DNA of 64,000 bases from the NCBI GenBank assembly GCA_016859345.1, contig CM029121.1, positions 22,941,343 through 23,005,342 of the forward strand, in the 5' to 3' direction. Below, in pieces: positions 47,840 to 60,922 of this stretch. A program made the translations under genes and the position numbers. This DNA comes from Istiophorus platypterus (lineage: Eukaryota > Chordata > Actinopteri > Istiophoriformes > Istiophoridae). Each line of letters starts with the position of its first letter. Position 1 is the stretch's first letter. The notes under the pieces were generated by a model. That model was not told where the DNA came from. It ran no database searches and saw only the letters and a list, made by a program, of their open reading frames with translations.

Positions 47840-48350
47840 CTTTCATTAAATACAATGGCAGCTCCCTCTCTGGTGTCCATGAAAAGCTGTGTCAACGGCT
47901 AATCCACCATTATAGACATCATCTGAAGGCTGATAACTTGTCACAAGCAATTCCCCACTTCCGCATAGGAGGGACAATCTGATAGTCGTCCAATCAGGGG
48001 TCCGAGAAACACAAATTTTGTCCCGGGGAGTGCAAAAGACATTTGGTTGAAAAAAAAAGGGGGCACAGTGGCAGGCAGATCTAATTTCTATTCTCTTCCC
48101 TTTGCAGTTCCTCAATTAAATTGTCAACAATCATCTCCACTGCACAGACAGACAACTGCGGTAAGAGAGGAAGCGGATTAAGGATAGAATTACAGCCGTG
48201 GATCTCAGCCATTCAATGTTATTTTGCCCCAGAGCCAACCTTGGTGATACCAAAGAAAAGCGTGATGAAATGCCTCCAAATGGCACACAATGAATCAAAC
48301 TGGAGATAAGTGTTAATGGAATTAGTCGAAGAAATGCACCCCACTAACTG
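47840..48350. promoter_or_regulatory. Candidate conserved non-coding element
   Basis: Non-repetitive stretch of moderate GC with few homopolymers, directly downstream of recognised repeats. Contains CTCAATTAAATTGTC, GCGGATTAAGG (bicoid/OTX-like GGATTA, about 48172) and CAATGAATCAAAC. No coding pattern. Confidence 0.2.
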
Positions 48351-50349
48351 AGGTTCTGCAACGAGCAGGTTGTAGTAACTTCTGTGTTTCTCCTTTTCTC
48401 ACTGGTTATGGAAAATTTCAAACATCTTTGATTTTGTTAAAAATGCAACTGATCTATTTTAAAATATGAAAGGACAATCCATTTGAAATTTGATCAATAT
48501 CAGCAGGGTTTTTTTTGTGTGTTTTCCTTCAAGATTTATACAACTAGTTTATCGCTAAGCCTAATGAGGGGCATTAAATGCCATGCAAACCTATATCAGG
48601 TCAACTGTTGATTCATATTCTGAATTCTGTCATGGTTGTTTTTGTGAGCCAGACCTTCGTTCTTTCAGTACAGGTCTCTACTTTAATTCATGATGGACAG
48701 ATACCAACTGAGAATATAAAAATACATTATGTTGCACTTCAGAGACATAACAGATAAATAGACGGACTGTCTCTATTTCAAGGAAGCAAATTGAAAATAA
48801 AATTAAAAAACAAAAAATCGCATGATACATACACAGAAGCATCACCACAAGGATTTCAGACAACTCAAATATTGAATGATTTTCATTACTGTCAAGCCAT
48901 TATCATTAAATATCTCTACAAATTACTGAAGGCTATATATTTTTATTATAAAGCACACTATGGGTGGCATTTACCATAATTATATATAGAGCAGAGATCA
49001 TTGTTTTGGCAAAAAAAAAAAAAAAAAAGATTTCCAACAACTAGAGTAACACAAATGTTGGCCAGAAGGCACAGCTCAATCTGTGTGTCGCTCTAACTTA
49101 CACATGACCTAAATGTAGAATTAATTAAAACCTTAATTAAGTCTACACACCGGGCATTATGAACGGGCTGCTTCAAATGCTACAGTGTTGGGTGGCTGGG
49201 CCCAGAAGTAGAGCATCAGCATTTTTTGCAACTCCACAAAAAACAAAACAAATGACGTGTCACAAGGAATGAAGCCGGCTTTCATTTAAACAGGCTGCGC
49301 AAATAATCCAGCTGACTTAGCGTTTGTAACAAAAAAAAGGGGAGAATGAGAGATGAGAGGGAGAGAGGAAGACAGGGAGAGGGAGAAAGAGCGAGGCACA
49401 GACACAAACACAAAAACAAGAATGGCACAGGCAGGACGCTAGAATATTAATGCGTGCAGTCATTGTCCCTTTGGAAAGCCTGTGAGTCACACAGCACACA
49501 AGAGTCACGACTTTCAGTTTAGGACCCGACCCAAAAGACGATGAAAGGAAGAGAAATATTCCTCAGAGGGAATTATGAGCCAAGAATTTTTATCTTTTTC
49601 GGGATTAATCTGTTCTGACAGAAATAAAACTGTTGGCATGGCTGCTCATTACTTCTGGCCTCAATGCCCTAACTGTCTTACAACTTTGATTACACATATA
49701 CTGTGTTCATTAGTAACTGTTGGTGAAGCTACAATAAGCTGGCCTGGAGTAGCAGTAGCAGTAGTTGTCACTTTGTGTGTGCGTTGCAAAGGGGAATTAC
49801 AGCTCTGCTCTTAAGGGGTTACAGCATAGCTGTGGAGCCTACACAAGCATCGACCATTGCTTTGCCATAACAGACATAGACCTTTAAGAAAGTGATTACA
49901 AATCAAGGCTACGCTGAGGTCTGTCAGCTCTGTGGTTTTCTCCTAACAAATTCTTAATGCCCCTGGAAAACATCAATAGTGAAGACATTGATAAATTAAA
50001 AAGTCTTTGTAATCTGCTCCTTTTCAGTGACACACATCTAACAAAACCATCTTGTACAAACCATACCGTCAGTCATGATTGCCACTCCAACACGGTGAAA
50101 GAAAGAATGTAAACAGGGTGGTTGCAGGTCAGCAGTCCCTTATACAGTGAAGAGACAAGGACGACCACGGGCGCTCTATCACAAGGTAAACGAAAGGATA
50201 CAAACACAGCAATGTCCTGTCTACCCACAGCGAGTGAAAATCTTTCTATCAGCAAACGCCATTAGAATGTATGTTTCATCCTCACATGGGTTGCATCTAA
50301 TGGCTACATTTTATAAGCGATGCACGCTATTTTTTTTTTTTTTTTTTTT
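48351..50349. other. Non-coding, no recognised gene
   Basis: A run at 49009-49028, a GAGAGAGG-type purine tract at 49340-49395 and a T run ending at 50350. No frame with a domain. Confidence 0.55.
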
Positions 50350-50461
50350 TAATTGCCCGTACCACCTGATGGTTCTGGATGAGAGCCAGCAGAACCCCGA
50401 GCCCGTCCAGCAGGCCAGCATGAGGCCAAAACTCGCCCTTGTGGAGCCCTACAAGCCTTGA
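50350..50461 (+). pseudogene. Short GC-rich coding-like island, unknown origin
   Basis: Immediately after a T run (50331-50350), about 110 bp switch from AT-rich to GC-rich. They read in one frame as PYHLMVLDESQQNPEPVQ then QASMRPKLALVEPYKP and a TGA stop at 50459-50461. Codons are mostly G/C-ending (CTG, GAG, CAG, AAC, CCC, GTC, GCC, AAG), as in a real vertebrate exon and unlike all flanking frames. There is no AG splice acceptor between the T run and the island, so it is not a normal 3' exon as it stands. It may be a processed or transposed exon fragment. I do not recognise the protein. Confidence 0.4.
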
Positions 50462-52269
50462 TCGAAATTCAAACTGACGCCACATAAACAGGCTGTCAAA
50501 GACTTTACCTTGATTTTGTCTGTCATTTTGTCCATCTGTCTCAGTCTCCTCTAGACCTCGGTCAATAAATTAATTACATCCACTCAGTGAAGTTGGTTGA
50601 TTGCTGGTCCTTCACACCGCCTCCCTCTCTCAATGATGCTCTCTTCTTAAGACACCTGCTTTGACAGATCCAGACATATTGGGCCTAATTCTAAATTAGC
50701 AACAGCAAGAACAAAGTGGGTTTTCAGCCAAGTTAATATGATGAATTAGCCGAGGTATACTGCAATTCTTGCAGTCTTACATATAATTAATAGACTTCCA
50801 AACTCAGAGAGGTGAAGTCAATAAGCCCAGGTGATTATACCTGTCATTTGTGTCCACTGCTGCATGAATCTTTTCTTTTGTTATAATTTGTGGATTCAGA
50901 GGTAGAGGTTGAATGGGTAATAGCCATTTTCCTTTAGGTCTTTGCCTAACTAAGTACATTTCAATTGCCCATTAAAATGCAAATTGTTTCATTAATTGAG
51001 CACAGGGGTGTGCTAACTGCTGAACACAGCTATTGTGTTTGCATAGGTAAATAAAGGAACACCAGTTAGTGATCATAGCATGCAGATTACCATGCCTAAA
51101 TTGTTTTCTCAATTTGTTAAATGATTGTTTATTTCTCTTTTGATTTTAAATTAATTTACAAATAAAATATGAAAACAAATTATGAGATTATGCATTTGCA
51201 TGCAAATGTTAAAGGACTTGTACTGATAGTATCAGGTGTCTTTTACGCTACTTTTCACTTTCTAAAGCTGAGATAATTACATTCACTTCGAGAACAATTA
51301 GGGTTTGCTGACCATATTTCAAAATTAATGTTAATACTTTATTTATTCGGGACCAAAACATCTTGTGACTAAACACAAACACAGAAAGCTGTATTGCATC
51401 CTTCCAAATGTGTATAAAATTATGTACGATATTTTCAATATAGAAATAAACAGTTATATCACAGCAATTTGTTTCGACATTGAGAACACAGCTCTGAAGG
51501 CATAATATTATATTTTGAACAAAAGGAATAGGCATACACAGAGGAAGCTGTTCTGTATGTAATCTGTGGGATGAATGATGGAGAATGCCCATAAACCTGA
51601 CTGCTCCTTTGATCAAGCTTCACTTTGCTTTGCAGTAGCCAAGTTCTTGATAGAATGCAAAGGGATGTCGGTACCACTTCCCAAATTCTAGATTCAGTGT
51701 GAGGGCTTGCATTTTTAAAATTACTTTGGCAATTTGAGTTACACTGAAAAAAAAATCTATTACCATGGCCGTTTGAAACATTCATTAAAGGTTTAATTAA
51801 ACCGATAAATACAAAAGGTTGTCTAACGACATCTACTAGATTGGACGCACATTAAGTGTTGTAACACTAAACAGGTTTTCGAGACACTGGCCCACATTTA
51901 GTCAATGTGAATATAATGTAGATCATATAAACATTCTGCTCCATGCTGATGCCAATAAGGGGCATGTGAGGATTTCAGAGTATCAGCTGCAGTCAGGGTG
52001 TTGTGTGTAGTCAAAGGGGATAAAATTTGGTACAGTACACATTGCAAGTTTTCAACATTTTAATCTATACAAAGCCAGTCAGTGATCCAATAAAATGGCA
52101 GGATGATGCATCTTTGCAGAAAATGGGATAAAATAACACATTCCAAATGACTGTGTTAAAATGATCCCAAATAAGCTTAAAGCCCCACTGATTTTTGAAT
52201 TAATTAATAAGAATTATCATAAATTATGAATAAGTTAATTGATTATGTGTAACGTGAAAGATGTCTCTG
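50462..52269. other. Non-coding, no recognised gene
   Basis: AT-rich sequence with the double-octamer palindrome at 51193. Minus frames of 122 and 108 residues (51248-51785) overlap each other and show no domain. Confidence 0.55.
51193..51208. promoter_or_regulatory. Palindromic double octamer (candidate POU site)
   Basis: CATTTGCATGCAAATG is a perfect 16-bp palindrome holding two overlapping octamers, ATTTGCAT and ATGCAAAT. Dimeric POU-factor sites are known to be built this way. Whether it is bound or conserved cannot be seen here. Confidence 0.4.
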
Positions 52270-52785
52270 GTGAACTCACAGACCATTACATCTGCAGCTC
52301 TATTGTGCTTTTTAGCCTGCTCCAGCTCACTGTTTCAGTTTAATAGCCCACTAAAGGAGTGTTTGGGTCATCCCAACGCTCCCGTCAGCCGTGTGTCCGG
52401 AAACAAGAACCACTAAATGTTTACAGCCAAGGAGCCCTGATAAACCTCATGCTTACCCAACACCAAATGACAGACAAAGTAATGCCAAGACAAAGCTACG
52501 AGCTGGTGAAAAGCGAAACATATAGCAGCTGTGAAGCCAAATATTTTCCTCAGTTGTTTGTGTCGACCGAAACACTACCAGAGGAAGACAGAACATTGGA
52601 CTTACATTTATTTAGATGCCAGAATCAAAACTTTACTGACATGATTATGCTACTAGCTATAACAATTAAAGGCGGCAATCTGTCAGACTGTCTGTATGTC
52701 AGTTTGCTGTGGCGTTCTGCCCCTAGTGATCAGAACAATCAACTACACTTCCTGTCAATCATGATGTGTTTTCAGATAGAATAAC
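52270..52785 (+). repeat. Acanthomorph interspersed repeat (CTTTTTAGCCTGCTC type)
   Basis: The phrases CTTTTTAGCCTGCTCCAGCTC (52308-52328), GAGCTGGTGAAAAGCGAAACA (about 52500), AAATATTTTCCTCAG (about 52540), ACATTGGACTTACATTTATT (about 52593) and GCGTTCTGCCCCTAGTGATCA (about 52713) match, in order, a non-coding repeat that I recall as abundant in spiny-rayed fish. The 141-residue open frame at 52359-52784 lies wholly inside it and is best read as a chance frame in the repeat, not a gene. Class not known to me. Confidence 0.7.
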
Positions 52786-52949
52786 TCAAAACATCTGTGT
52801 GCATATGCCACATTTGGACGATATTTTGAAATTCACGCAGCCCACAACATGATGAAAAAAAACCCTGAAGGTTTTGTTGACTTTTAACAGTGTTAGAAAA
52901 AAAATTCAAAATTAATTACAGGCAACATTTCTATGTGACAAACAAAATG

Positions 52950-52976
52950 ATTAAAAATATATATATATATTATATA
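52950..52976. repeat. TA microsatellite
   Basis: AT repeat with a single TT interruption, just downstream of the interspersed repeat at 52270-52785. Confidence 0.85.
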
Positions 52977-54468
52977 CTGTGTAATATAATTCAGAATTTC
53001 CAGTGACTACAAAATGAGACCGTGTTCTGGTAACAAATGAGAAACATGATGTACGATTTTACTTATTTATGATTTTCATATCATCTGGCTATAAAACAGA
53101 TTTATGACGAGTGAAGAATAATAAACACGAGAAAGGAGTCCTGTGTGGTTCCAGTGTAGGAAAAAAGTACAACCTTAACCTTTACCATCACAATGCTTGA
53201 AATAATTTCGCAATATTAAAGTTCTAAAATCCTTGAGGCGGATAAGGGAAATTTTGTGATGAATTACTTTTAATTTTCAGTGAATAAAAAAGACGTCCAT
53301 TCATAACTGGCCAAAAGTGTTAAGCTACTCTCCTATCACATCATTTATGAACCTTTGAGGAATCCAAACTTCTGGTTTTACAATCTATGCTCATTCTTAA
53401 GGAAGAGACGCTCAGAGAAGAGACTGAAAAATCTCCAAATATATACACCAAATCAAACCCTCTCAAATTACAAGAAAGGTCCAATCTAAATGTTAGTCCT
53501 GAATTGATAAATACATTTGTGTTAATACGTGTTAATACATTTCATGGCACAAATTTCTTGATCAAGCCTTTTCCCAGAGAGGATGCCTTGAGTTTTCAAA
53601 GAGCGGTATAACTAATAACGTTAAGAACGGATTCAGTTCATTTTGGTTTTCCATTGTCAGGGTCTTGGTGTTGTGCACGTTGACTCACTGGTTGGGAATA
53701 CTGACGCACCTTGAATGGAACCGAGCCATTGTTAATATTAGTCACGCCTGCGCTTTTCCCACTATGTGAAATCAAAACATCTGCATTGAAAAGGCCTATT
53801 TTTATTATTTTTTTTAAACTTTAATGCCAAGTCAAATACCAATAGACCATCAGAATGGACAATCTGCTGGAAAATGTACACTAATAGCATTGATGAAGTC
53901 ACAGGTTGTGGTCCAGTTAAAGTAGGGGGTGAACGGGCTGCTAAAGTAAAGAGTGCATACTGGTAAACTGTATGCACTGTATCCCCCCTGCTGACTGTCA
54001 CACTTCCTCTCTGAGCAGATCAACAGACCTTAGCCAAGGTTTAAAAACCATGGGCTTTGACGGATTTCAAATGGCTCTTAACCAAGTATCTCTGATGAGC
54101 ACAACCTTAAATGCGGAAGCCGCATGGAGCATGATTTTGTGCCACGATGTCAAAACAAGGTGCCACTGTTTACACCACACATTCATGCTTGCCTTCAGCG
54201 CTGACAGAACAACAGATTCACCATGAAGGAATTCTTGACGCTTGTCCGAGCTAATATCCATGCGCCCCCCTACACACACACACAGAAAAAAATAAGCCCC
54301 TCTGCAAACAAGCATGCTGTCCAGCCCACATTGTTTCCACGAGACAGCTGTAGGACTGATGGGCCTTTATTGAGAATGAATGCTGATGCAGTCCCATCTG
54401 AAAAATTGTGGGTGGGGTAACTCTGGACTTTTAAGACTGTGATTTTGAATTGCACCTCAGGGAATGAA

Positions 54469-54523
54469 GTGTGTGTCTGTGTGTGTGCGTGTGTGCACGT
54501 GTGTGTGTGTGCGCGTGTGCATG
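54469..54523 (+). repeat. GT/GC microsatellite (possible Z-DNA former)
   Basis: Alternating purine-pyrimidine GT with CGTG and GCGCGTG interruptions over about 55 bp. A shorter (CA)n lies about 200 bp upstream at 54270-54284. Confidence 0.9.
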
Positions 54524-56434
54524 AAGCTAACATCTGTCTCACTAAAACACTGTAGCCTGAGCAGAATTAGAAACAGACCGGCAGCAGCCACTGAGGTTGC
54601 CGAGCTCTCCATCAACTCAGGGTAGAATTGGTGAGGAGGGTTAGAGTGATGGAGGCGATTGTAAGGAATGCCAAGCAAGGGGCTTTAAATTCTGCCACTA
54701 TCTCGCTCACCACCAGCGTCTTATAAAAAATGAAACTGCCAAGCTGGCACATGCTATTCAAGGGGAAATGATAGCGACATTATTAAGCTATTAGTGACTT
54801 TACAGCTGAAAATCAAGCCCAGCAACTGATCACAAGCACTCACAACCTGTAGCATAATTTCATGGAGATCACAGAAGCAGCTGACTGATATTGAGCACTA
54901 GGTTACTGCTTTCTCACGGGTAAGATTTCCTACTGTGGCCAGTTTATCTATTTATTTATTAATAGAGCTGGATCAGTTACTAATTGATTTTCTTGCAGTT
55001 ACTTTGAGTGTTTGCTCTTGCCTTTCTGGAGGGTGAGACTGGCGAGGTTTGCTCCTTGGAGACGATGTAATTGGCTTCTTAACAGCAAAAACTGTACCGA
55101 GCAAGATTTTTTTTTTTTTTCTTAAGCATTGCAGAAAAAAAAAGATAAATCCCAAAAATGATAATACCTCTCAGGCAGAGGGCAAATTTCATGGTAAAAC
55201 ACAATTAGTCAAATTTAGGCACTAAGCTTTCTACATAGAAGGGTTTCTCCTTTATGTGGTGTGTTTAATCCATTTCTCAACTCTGTATGACAGCACTTTA
55301 ATTAAGTCAAACATGCAATAATTAGCATCAACCTCCCCCCTTTACTTCATGTCTCATGATAAGTTAGAGGCTTGGTGTGTTTCATACAAGCGCTATTACT
55401 CAGGCATTTACTTTCATGTGTAAGTGCTGGGTGGCAGTTTAGCACATCCTCTGGGATGCCTGTGTTTGGATAACGGCATGCCATAGATGTCTGCTGCAGG
55501 ATTAGCTAGCGTTGACTTGTGCTGAATAAAGTATCCCGGTGCATCCTTGTCCTCACACCTGTGTGGCCCTGGCTGCCAGTTCATGTTCCTTGATTCGACG
55601 AGGTGATTGGGTTGATCCCAGTTGCAACCAAACATAGGAAAGAAATATTTTCTGTAAATTCTCAATTTTCAGACAAGTAGGATGGATTAGCCTGACACTC
55701 TGAATTTCACAACGGAAGGAACTGCTGTGTCGAAAACTGATTGACCTATATGTATTTAAAATCAGACCTATGGATGATTATATTTGATCCTTTTTTTGTT
55801 AATATAACTATGTTGTTAAACCGGTGTTATTAACTGGATCTTTAAGTGCACTGCATTCAAGAGGATTCCAGCCGCCTTAAATGTAATTTACAAGCGCCAA
55901 AGGCAGTGCGCACTGCCGGCGTAAGGCATGCATTGAAACACCTGCTCCAGCGGATTTTCATGTAAATGCACACTCCGATGGCATCAAAAAGACTCACGTC
56001 AACATGTCGGGAAGCATCACTGTTCTCTTTCCCCAGTGGTGACAGCTCTTCAATACTCCAGAAAAGCAACACTTTTATGTGGTTTACAAAACCCATAACT
56101 TGATTACTTCTCTCTGTCTGGCACATCCACTGCTTGATACCAGCATCAAGTATCACAACTTTAATTGGTCTCTGTGTGTACTGCCCTTTAAAAATCTCCA
56201 GTTCAGCATGAAAACTTTTGTGGGTCAAATAATCAAACATCTTGTGAGAGCCTTTGTAATTTCCAAAAGCAGCCAGGCTCTGTAGTTTTCTAGCAAATGT
56301 TGCTCTGACAGGAGGAGAAAAATGCATTTGTTGGGGATTATTTTCATCCGCGGATTAGTTCATATTTTGTGCTCTAGTATTTATGGGACCAGGACAGTAT
56401 CTGTGGGATTGACTCAAAATAAACTACAATGGCT

Positions 56435-56530
56435 ATGTTCATGGTAATGATCACACCACCCAGTGCAACAGGGTGGCTCATTAATGATTTAATACTTATT
56501 GGACTTTTTGGAAGTCTATGCCACAAAAGG
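56435..56530 (+). repeat. Possible dispersed fish repeat fragment
   Basis: GGTGGCTCATTAATG and TTATTGGACTTTTTGGAAGTC followed by TATGCCACAAAAGGAGA resemble a recalled fish repeat phrase (GGACTTTTTGGAAGTCTATGGCACA). Only one block matches. Confidence 0.35.
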
Positions 56531-57011
56531 AGAAAAAAAAAAAATTATATCAGGGTTCTCAGGCAACGTTTGTTCGTAGAATCATTTCATTGCTGGTTCT
56601 GGTTTCCTTGAAAGACTTATTGACAATAAGAAAAATATATTACTTATCCTTTAATTTCCACAAATTGTATTTGTAACGGCTAAATTTCAATATCCATTTA
56701 TGACATACAGTCATGCATAGTTAAACCTATAGAATCATTCAGTATCTTTGAAAACAGAATACTGCCCCATCTTTTTTTTTCCAACGGTAATGTAGTTATA
56801 TTAACCAGAACTGGGTAAATATTCAGGGTTGTGAGTGCAACCTGAAAAGTTTACCCATGGAAACAAACACCCTGCATAAACCTTAACTCTCTATCTAGCT
56901 TTCGCATAGTGTGCCGTTTGTAGTTCACCTGCAAAGGCTATGAAATATGACAGGAAAGACAGGCCCTGCCATGACCCGTGAATCATGCCCCCCCCCCAAC
57001 TGCTCTCGCCT

Positions 57012-57080
57012 GATCTCCTCTCTCTCTCTCTAAGGTGAATTATTCAACAACAACAAACACCGCCACCACCACCACAACAG
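57012..57080 (+). repeat. CT, CAA and CCA simple-repeat cluster
   Basis: CTCTCTCTCTCTC, then ACAACAACAAACA, then CCGCCACCACCACCAC within 70 bp. A (CA)n follows at 57294-57309 and GT-rich DNA at 57395-57447. Confidence 0.85.
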
Positions 57081-60000
57081 GAGGCGACGGCGTTGGAAGG
57101 GTAGATTAAAGGAGTTTCCTAAAATGAGTGCTTAGGACTGGGCCGTACATCACCCCACGCCATCGCCCCACAGATCTATACGGACCAACCTGCAGCAGCA
57201 GAGTAGCCGACGCCTGCATCCTGCTGGTGTGAATTATGACAGCACAGGCAGAGCAGCCACCCACCAGGGACAACATTAACTGCTGATTTGATGAAACACA
57301 CACACACACGCTGATTAGCAGCCAATATCTTTAGTGGGATTAAGTGAGCAGAGCTGTGCCATCACCTGTGTGGGCGTGGGACTGATTCATTCAGATTTGT
57401 GTCCGTGTGTGTGATTTTGTGCGTGTGCACACATGAGTGTGTGTGATTAAAGTCTGTTTAAGTTTCCATGTATGGATATGCGCGTGCCTGCACGTCCTGA
57501 TTTATGCAGGGATGTCCTTTGATCTGGTTGCCATGCCGTCCGGCTTCAGCACCATGAGCTGGTCCCTGGTGTAAACAATGCAACCCTGTACTGTAACATA
57601 GCTGAATGTAAACACACAACAGAACACTCACTTAAAAGTAATTCCTCTCGAAAACCAGACCAGAACTCTCTCCTAGCACAATTTGAGAGGGCGCAGCTCA
57701 AATAGGTTACTACTTATGCGGAAGTATGACAAAAGAAAAAAAAAAATTTTAAGTTGGAATAAAATAAAAGGCAGAAACAATTGCAACCAACTGCATGCAC
57801 ACTGTGTATGCACACAAAAAACAGCTATATAAGCTGCTATATGTCCATATATTTCAGCCTCATCAAGGAGTGGTAAGGTGGCGACCATAGAAAGTATCAG
57901 ATGAGTTTAAGGATTTGTGAATGGCCTGGGATATACTCTACATCTGTAGTGATCATGTGCAGATATGTGCAGTTGTCACAATAGGGCCGCTTGAAATTCC
58001 GGCTCATTGATCATAGAATCAAATTCAGTGAGGACAATGATTTCAAAGGAAATAAATGTGCTGTTTTCCAGGATCCTTGAAATGTCAAAAGTGATACTTT
58101 GTTCATTGATAGTAATTGGCCACCACAGATTGAGGGATCAGGGTTTACATATTTTTGTCCTCTACTAGTGTTCTTCCAGCCCCAAACATCAAGGACTCTA
58201 CAGGAAATCCAATTATTTGAATAAGATTGCATAGGCGTGGTTGCTCAGCCAGCATTTTATTTCCCTCCAGCCATCCATCTCCAAATACTGGCCACCCCAC
58301 CCCCAGTCCCTCCTCACTGTCCCCCATTTAAGACCCCTCTTAGCAGACCCCTCACCTTTGATAATGACTAAATTCATAAGCAGGGATCGGCGAGGTCTTA
58401 AGGGCAAGGCAGATTGGATGGAGCTCTACTCTCCCGCCGTTTTTCCCCCCCTCATCTCTGGTGGAAACCGGCAGCTATCTGTCTCCGCACAGTCACTGGC
58501 TGGCATTCCAGCAGACTGCTGCTGTGTGAGAGGGGGGAAAAAAAAATCATCCTAAGACTCCTTAAAGGTCGAACCCGACAGCTCTTAGAACTTTGTATGG
58601 CTTTCCACTCAAACCGACGATGTGTCCTCTATGCCATTCAATGTATAAGGTAATCCAGTTCACTTGCATAAAAAATTGCTTATGTTAAACCTCTTTAACA
58701 CAAATTTTCTGTTTCATGACTGCTTTTCTGCGAGGCTTTAGTTCAGGTGATGGTTTCAATCTACACAAGCTTTTGATCATTGACCTTCGGGCTTAAAGGA
58801 CCCTGTATGCCTATGCCTAAGCCTTTTTTTTTGCAATCATATACTAAAAAAAACGGACTTGAAAGAGCTCCGTGGGTGCAGGTAAATCATACAGGAAGCA
58901 TGAGCCGTAATGCAGCCAGCGTATACAATTGTACATGGTCATCTGAAGAATATGACTGAGAAGTGTCGATGTAGACGGTGCCAGTTCAGTTTAATTCACT
59001 TAATTGTAACCTAAGGACTGTTTAATTTTTATGGTCAAATTTGACATTTTTTTGTCTCCCTATGGATAAAGTTTCTGAGAAAACTAAAAGCCACCACTAT
59101 CGTTTGTTTAGTTCAAAATTGGATGCAATATCATGGCAGCTGCAAGTTATAGTAGCCGTTAGTGAGGATTTTGAGGTTTAATTGGGTAGTTTTTATTACT
59201 GCCTTTGTCAGAGCTGGTGCCTTTTCTTTTCTACATGAGCAACTGGGAACACAATATGAATTTTGCGTTTCATGTTTTTCAAGTTTAATATCTCGTTTTA
59301 GTCGCACTGCTCTACATCAATGTGAAAATTGCCTTTTTACACTGTACAGGCAATCATTATCGTCCGCTTTGGATCTGTTTACAGGACAGCACAGCAAGGA
59401 TTGTGTGATTTTTGCACTATATGGTACTCCAGCCATCAGTAGGGAGGCATGAACATAAACTGCATACTTGTGGGCGTTTCAAAGCAAAATGGCCATTTGG
59501 TTTCACAGTCATTTGACCATTAGTCAGTTCTCTTTGATATTGTCAGCTTTCGGCAATACAAAATATGACAAACATTAGCTGCAACCAGAATAACAATCAC
59601 GTCCGATGCTAATTAATTCCTGAACAACAAAACTTTTCTGTATTTCTTTTCCTGTGGCACACTGCCTTTATCAGAAGTTCTTTATATTTGCCTAAACAGA
59701 GTTAATTGAAATTTGCAACTCATAAGGGGTTTGCTAAAGAAAAAAAAAAAAAGTTCGAAAGTTGGATGCAAACACAGCTTGAGATACCAAGCTGAGTGCA
59801 TTTTATTCAAATCCTCAGGCTGACTTTCAGTAGACATCAACTAACAATAATAGTAATTTTATTTTGATTTTTCAGCGAGTCCTCCACAATCACACTCTGT
59901 CCATTTTTCTACTTTGTACTCAGGTACTCAAATACTTTATCAACCAGGGTTTTATTTTCAAGATTGTGACTGCAGTCTTGGCTTTTTATTCTGCCTACCT

Positions 60001-60922
60001 TGACACTTGACGCTATTAACCCTTTTAAATTATTACTACTATTCACTCTTCAGATTTTCAAGAACCAAATGCAAAAAGGACAACATTTCTATTCTGCAAA
60101 AGAAAAAGTTTGGTCTGTAATATGTACTTGATCTATTCAGGCATTTTCTTATTTAGATATTCTACCTCTTGATTCCAAAAAGGATGCCAAAGTAAATTAA
60201 GGAACACAGATTTATCTCTTTTTCTGAATAAGCTCAGTCCTAAGTCACAAATTCTTCAACATTTTTGCAGCCTTCAGCCTGTTCACCCAGTGATAGTCAA
60301 CCATCTCTGGCTGTAGTCTTTTCAGTTCACTCGCTATCAACTCTCATTTCTCGAGCCGAAGTTATCACGGCACTTTCTCGAGGCGATGACAGTGACCCTA
60401 ACACAGACCTCATCTTGCAGTCCCGTCCATGACATTTAAACCGGCCTCCGGGGAAGGAGCAAATAAACAAAGGAGACAGGAGAGGAAGAGCCGTAAGAAG
60501 TGGACACTCGTTTGAAAGGGGGTTCAAAAGTTCTGCGAGGGACCAGATAGAATGCTACATGGTCAGTCGCCCCTCGATCTTTATTCTCCGTGGGTGATTG
60601 TCTTACAAAGCACAGCTTCAGAAAGACTACCAAAATCATGGTCAGAGTTTTAATGCAGCTTTTCATATCCAACCATCTGAACCATGAGAACCACTTAGTT
60701 AGACCATTGACCCGAAAAGGATTTAATTAAATTTTGTTTAACTAAATGCAGTCTTTGCTTGCAGAGCTCATTGGAAGGTAGACTTTGATGCTATTCAAGC
60801 AATGACCATTAAATGTATTTTTAAATGAAAAAGAAATATTCTTAAGAGAGGAACTTCTGGCTGAAGACATTTCTTGTATAGATGTTTAATGTGTAATCAG
60901 CTATAAAGCTCTTCTGAAAATA

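Larger units (their letters stand above)
52786..60922. other. Non-coding, no recognised gene
   Basis: Contains the TA, GT and CAA/CCA microsatellites listed separately. The 156-residue minus frame (55857-56327) has no domain that I can name and overlaps a 68-residue plus frame. GC-balanced, non-repetitive stretches at 55860-56330, 58240-58560 and 60280-60670 are places to test for conservation. Confidence 0.5.
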
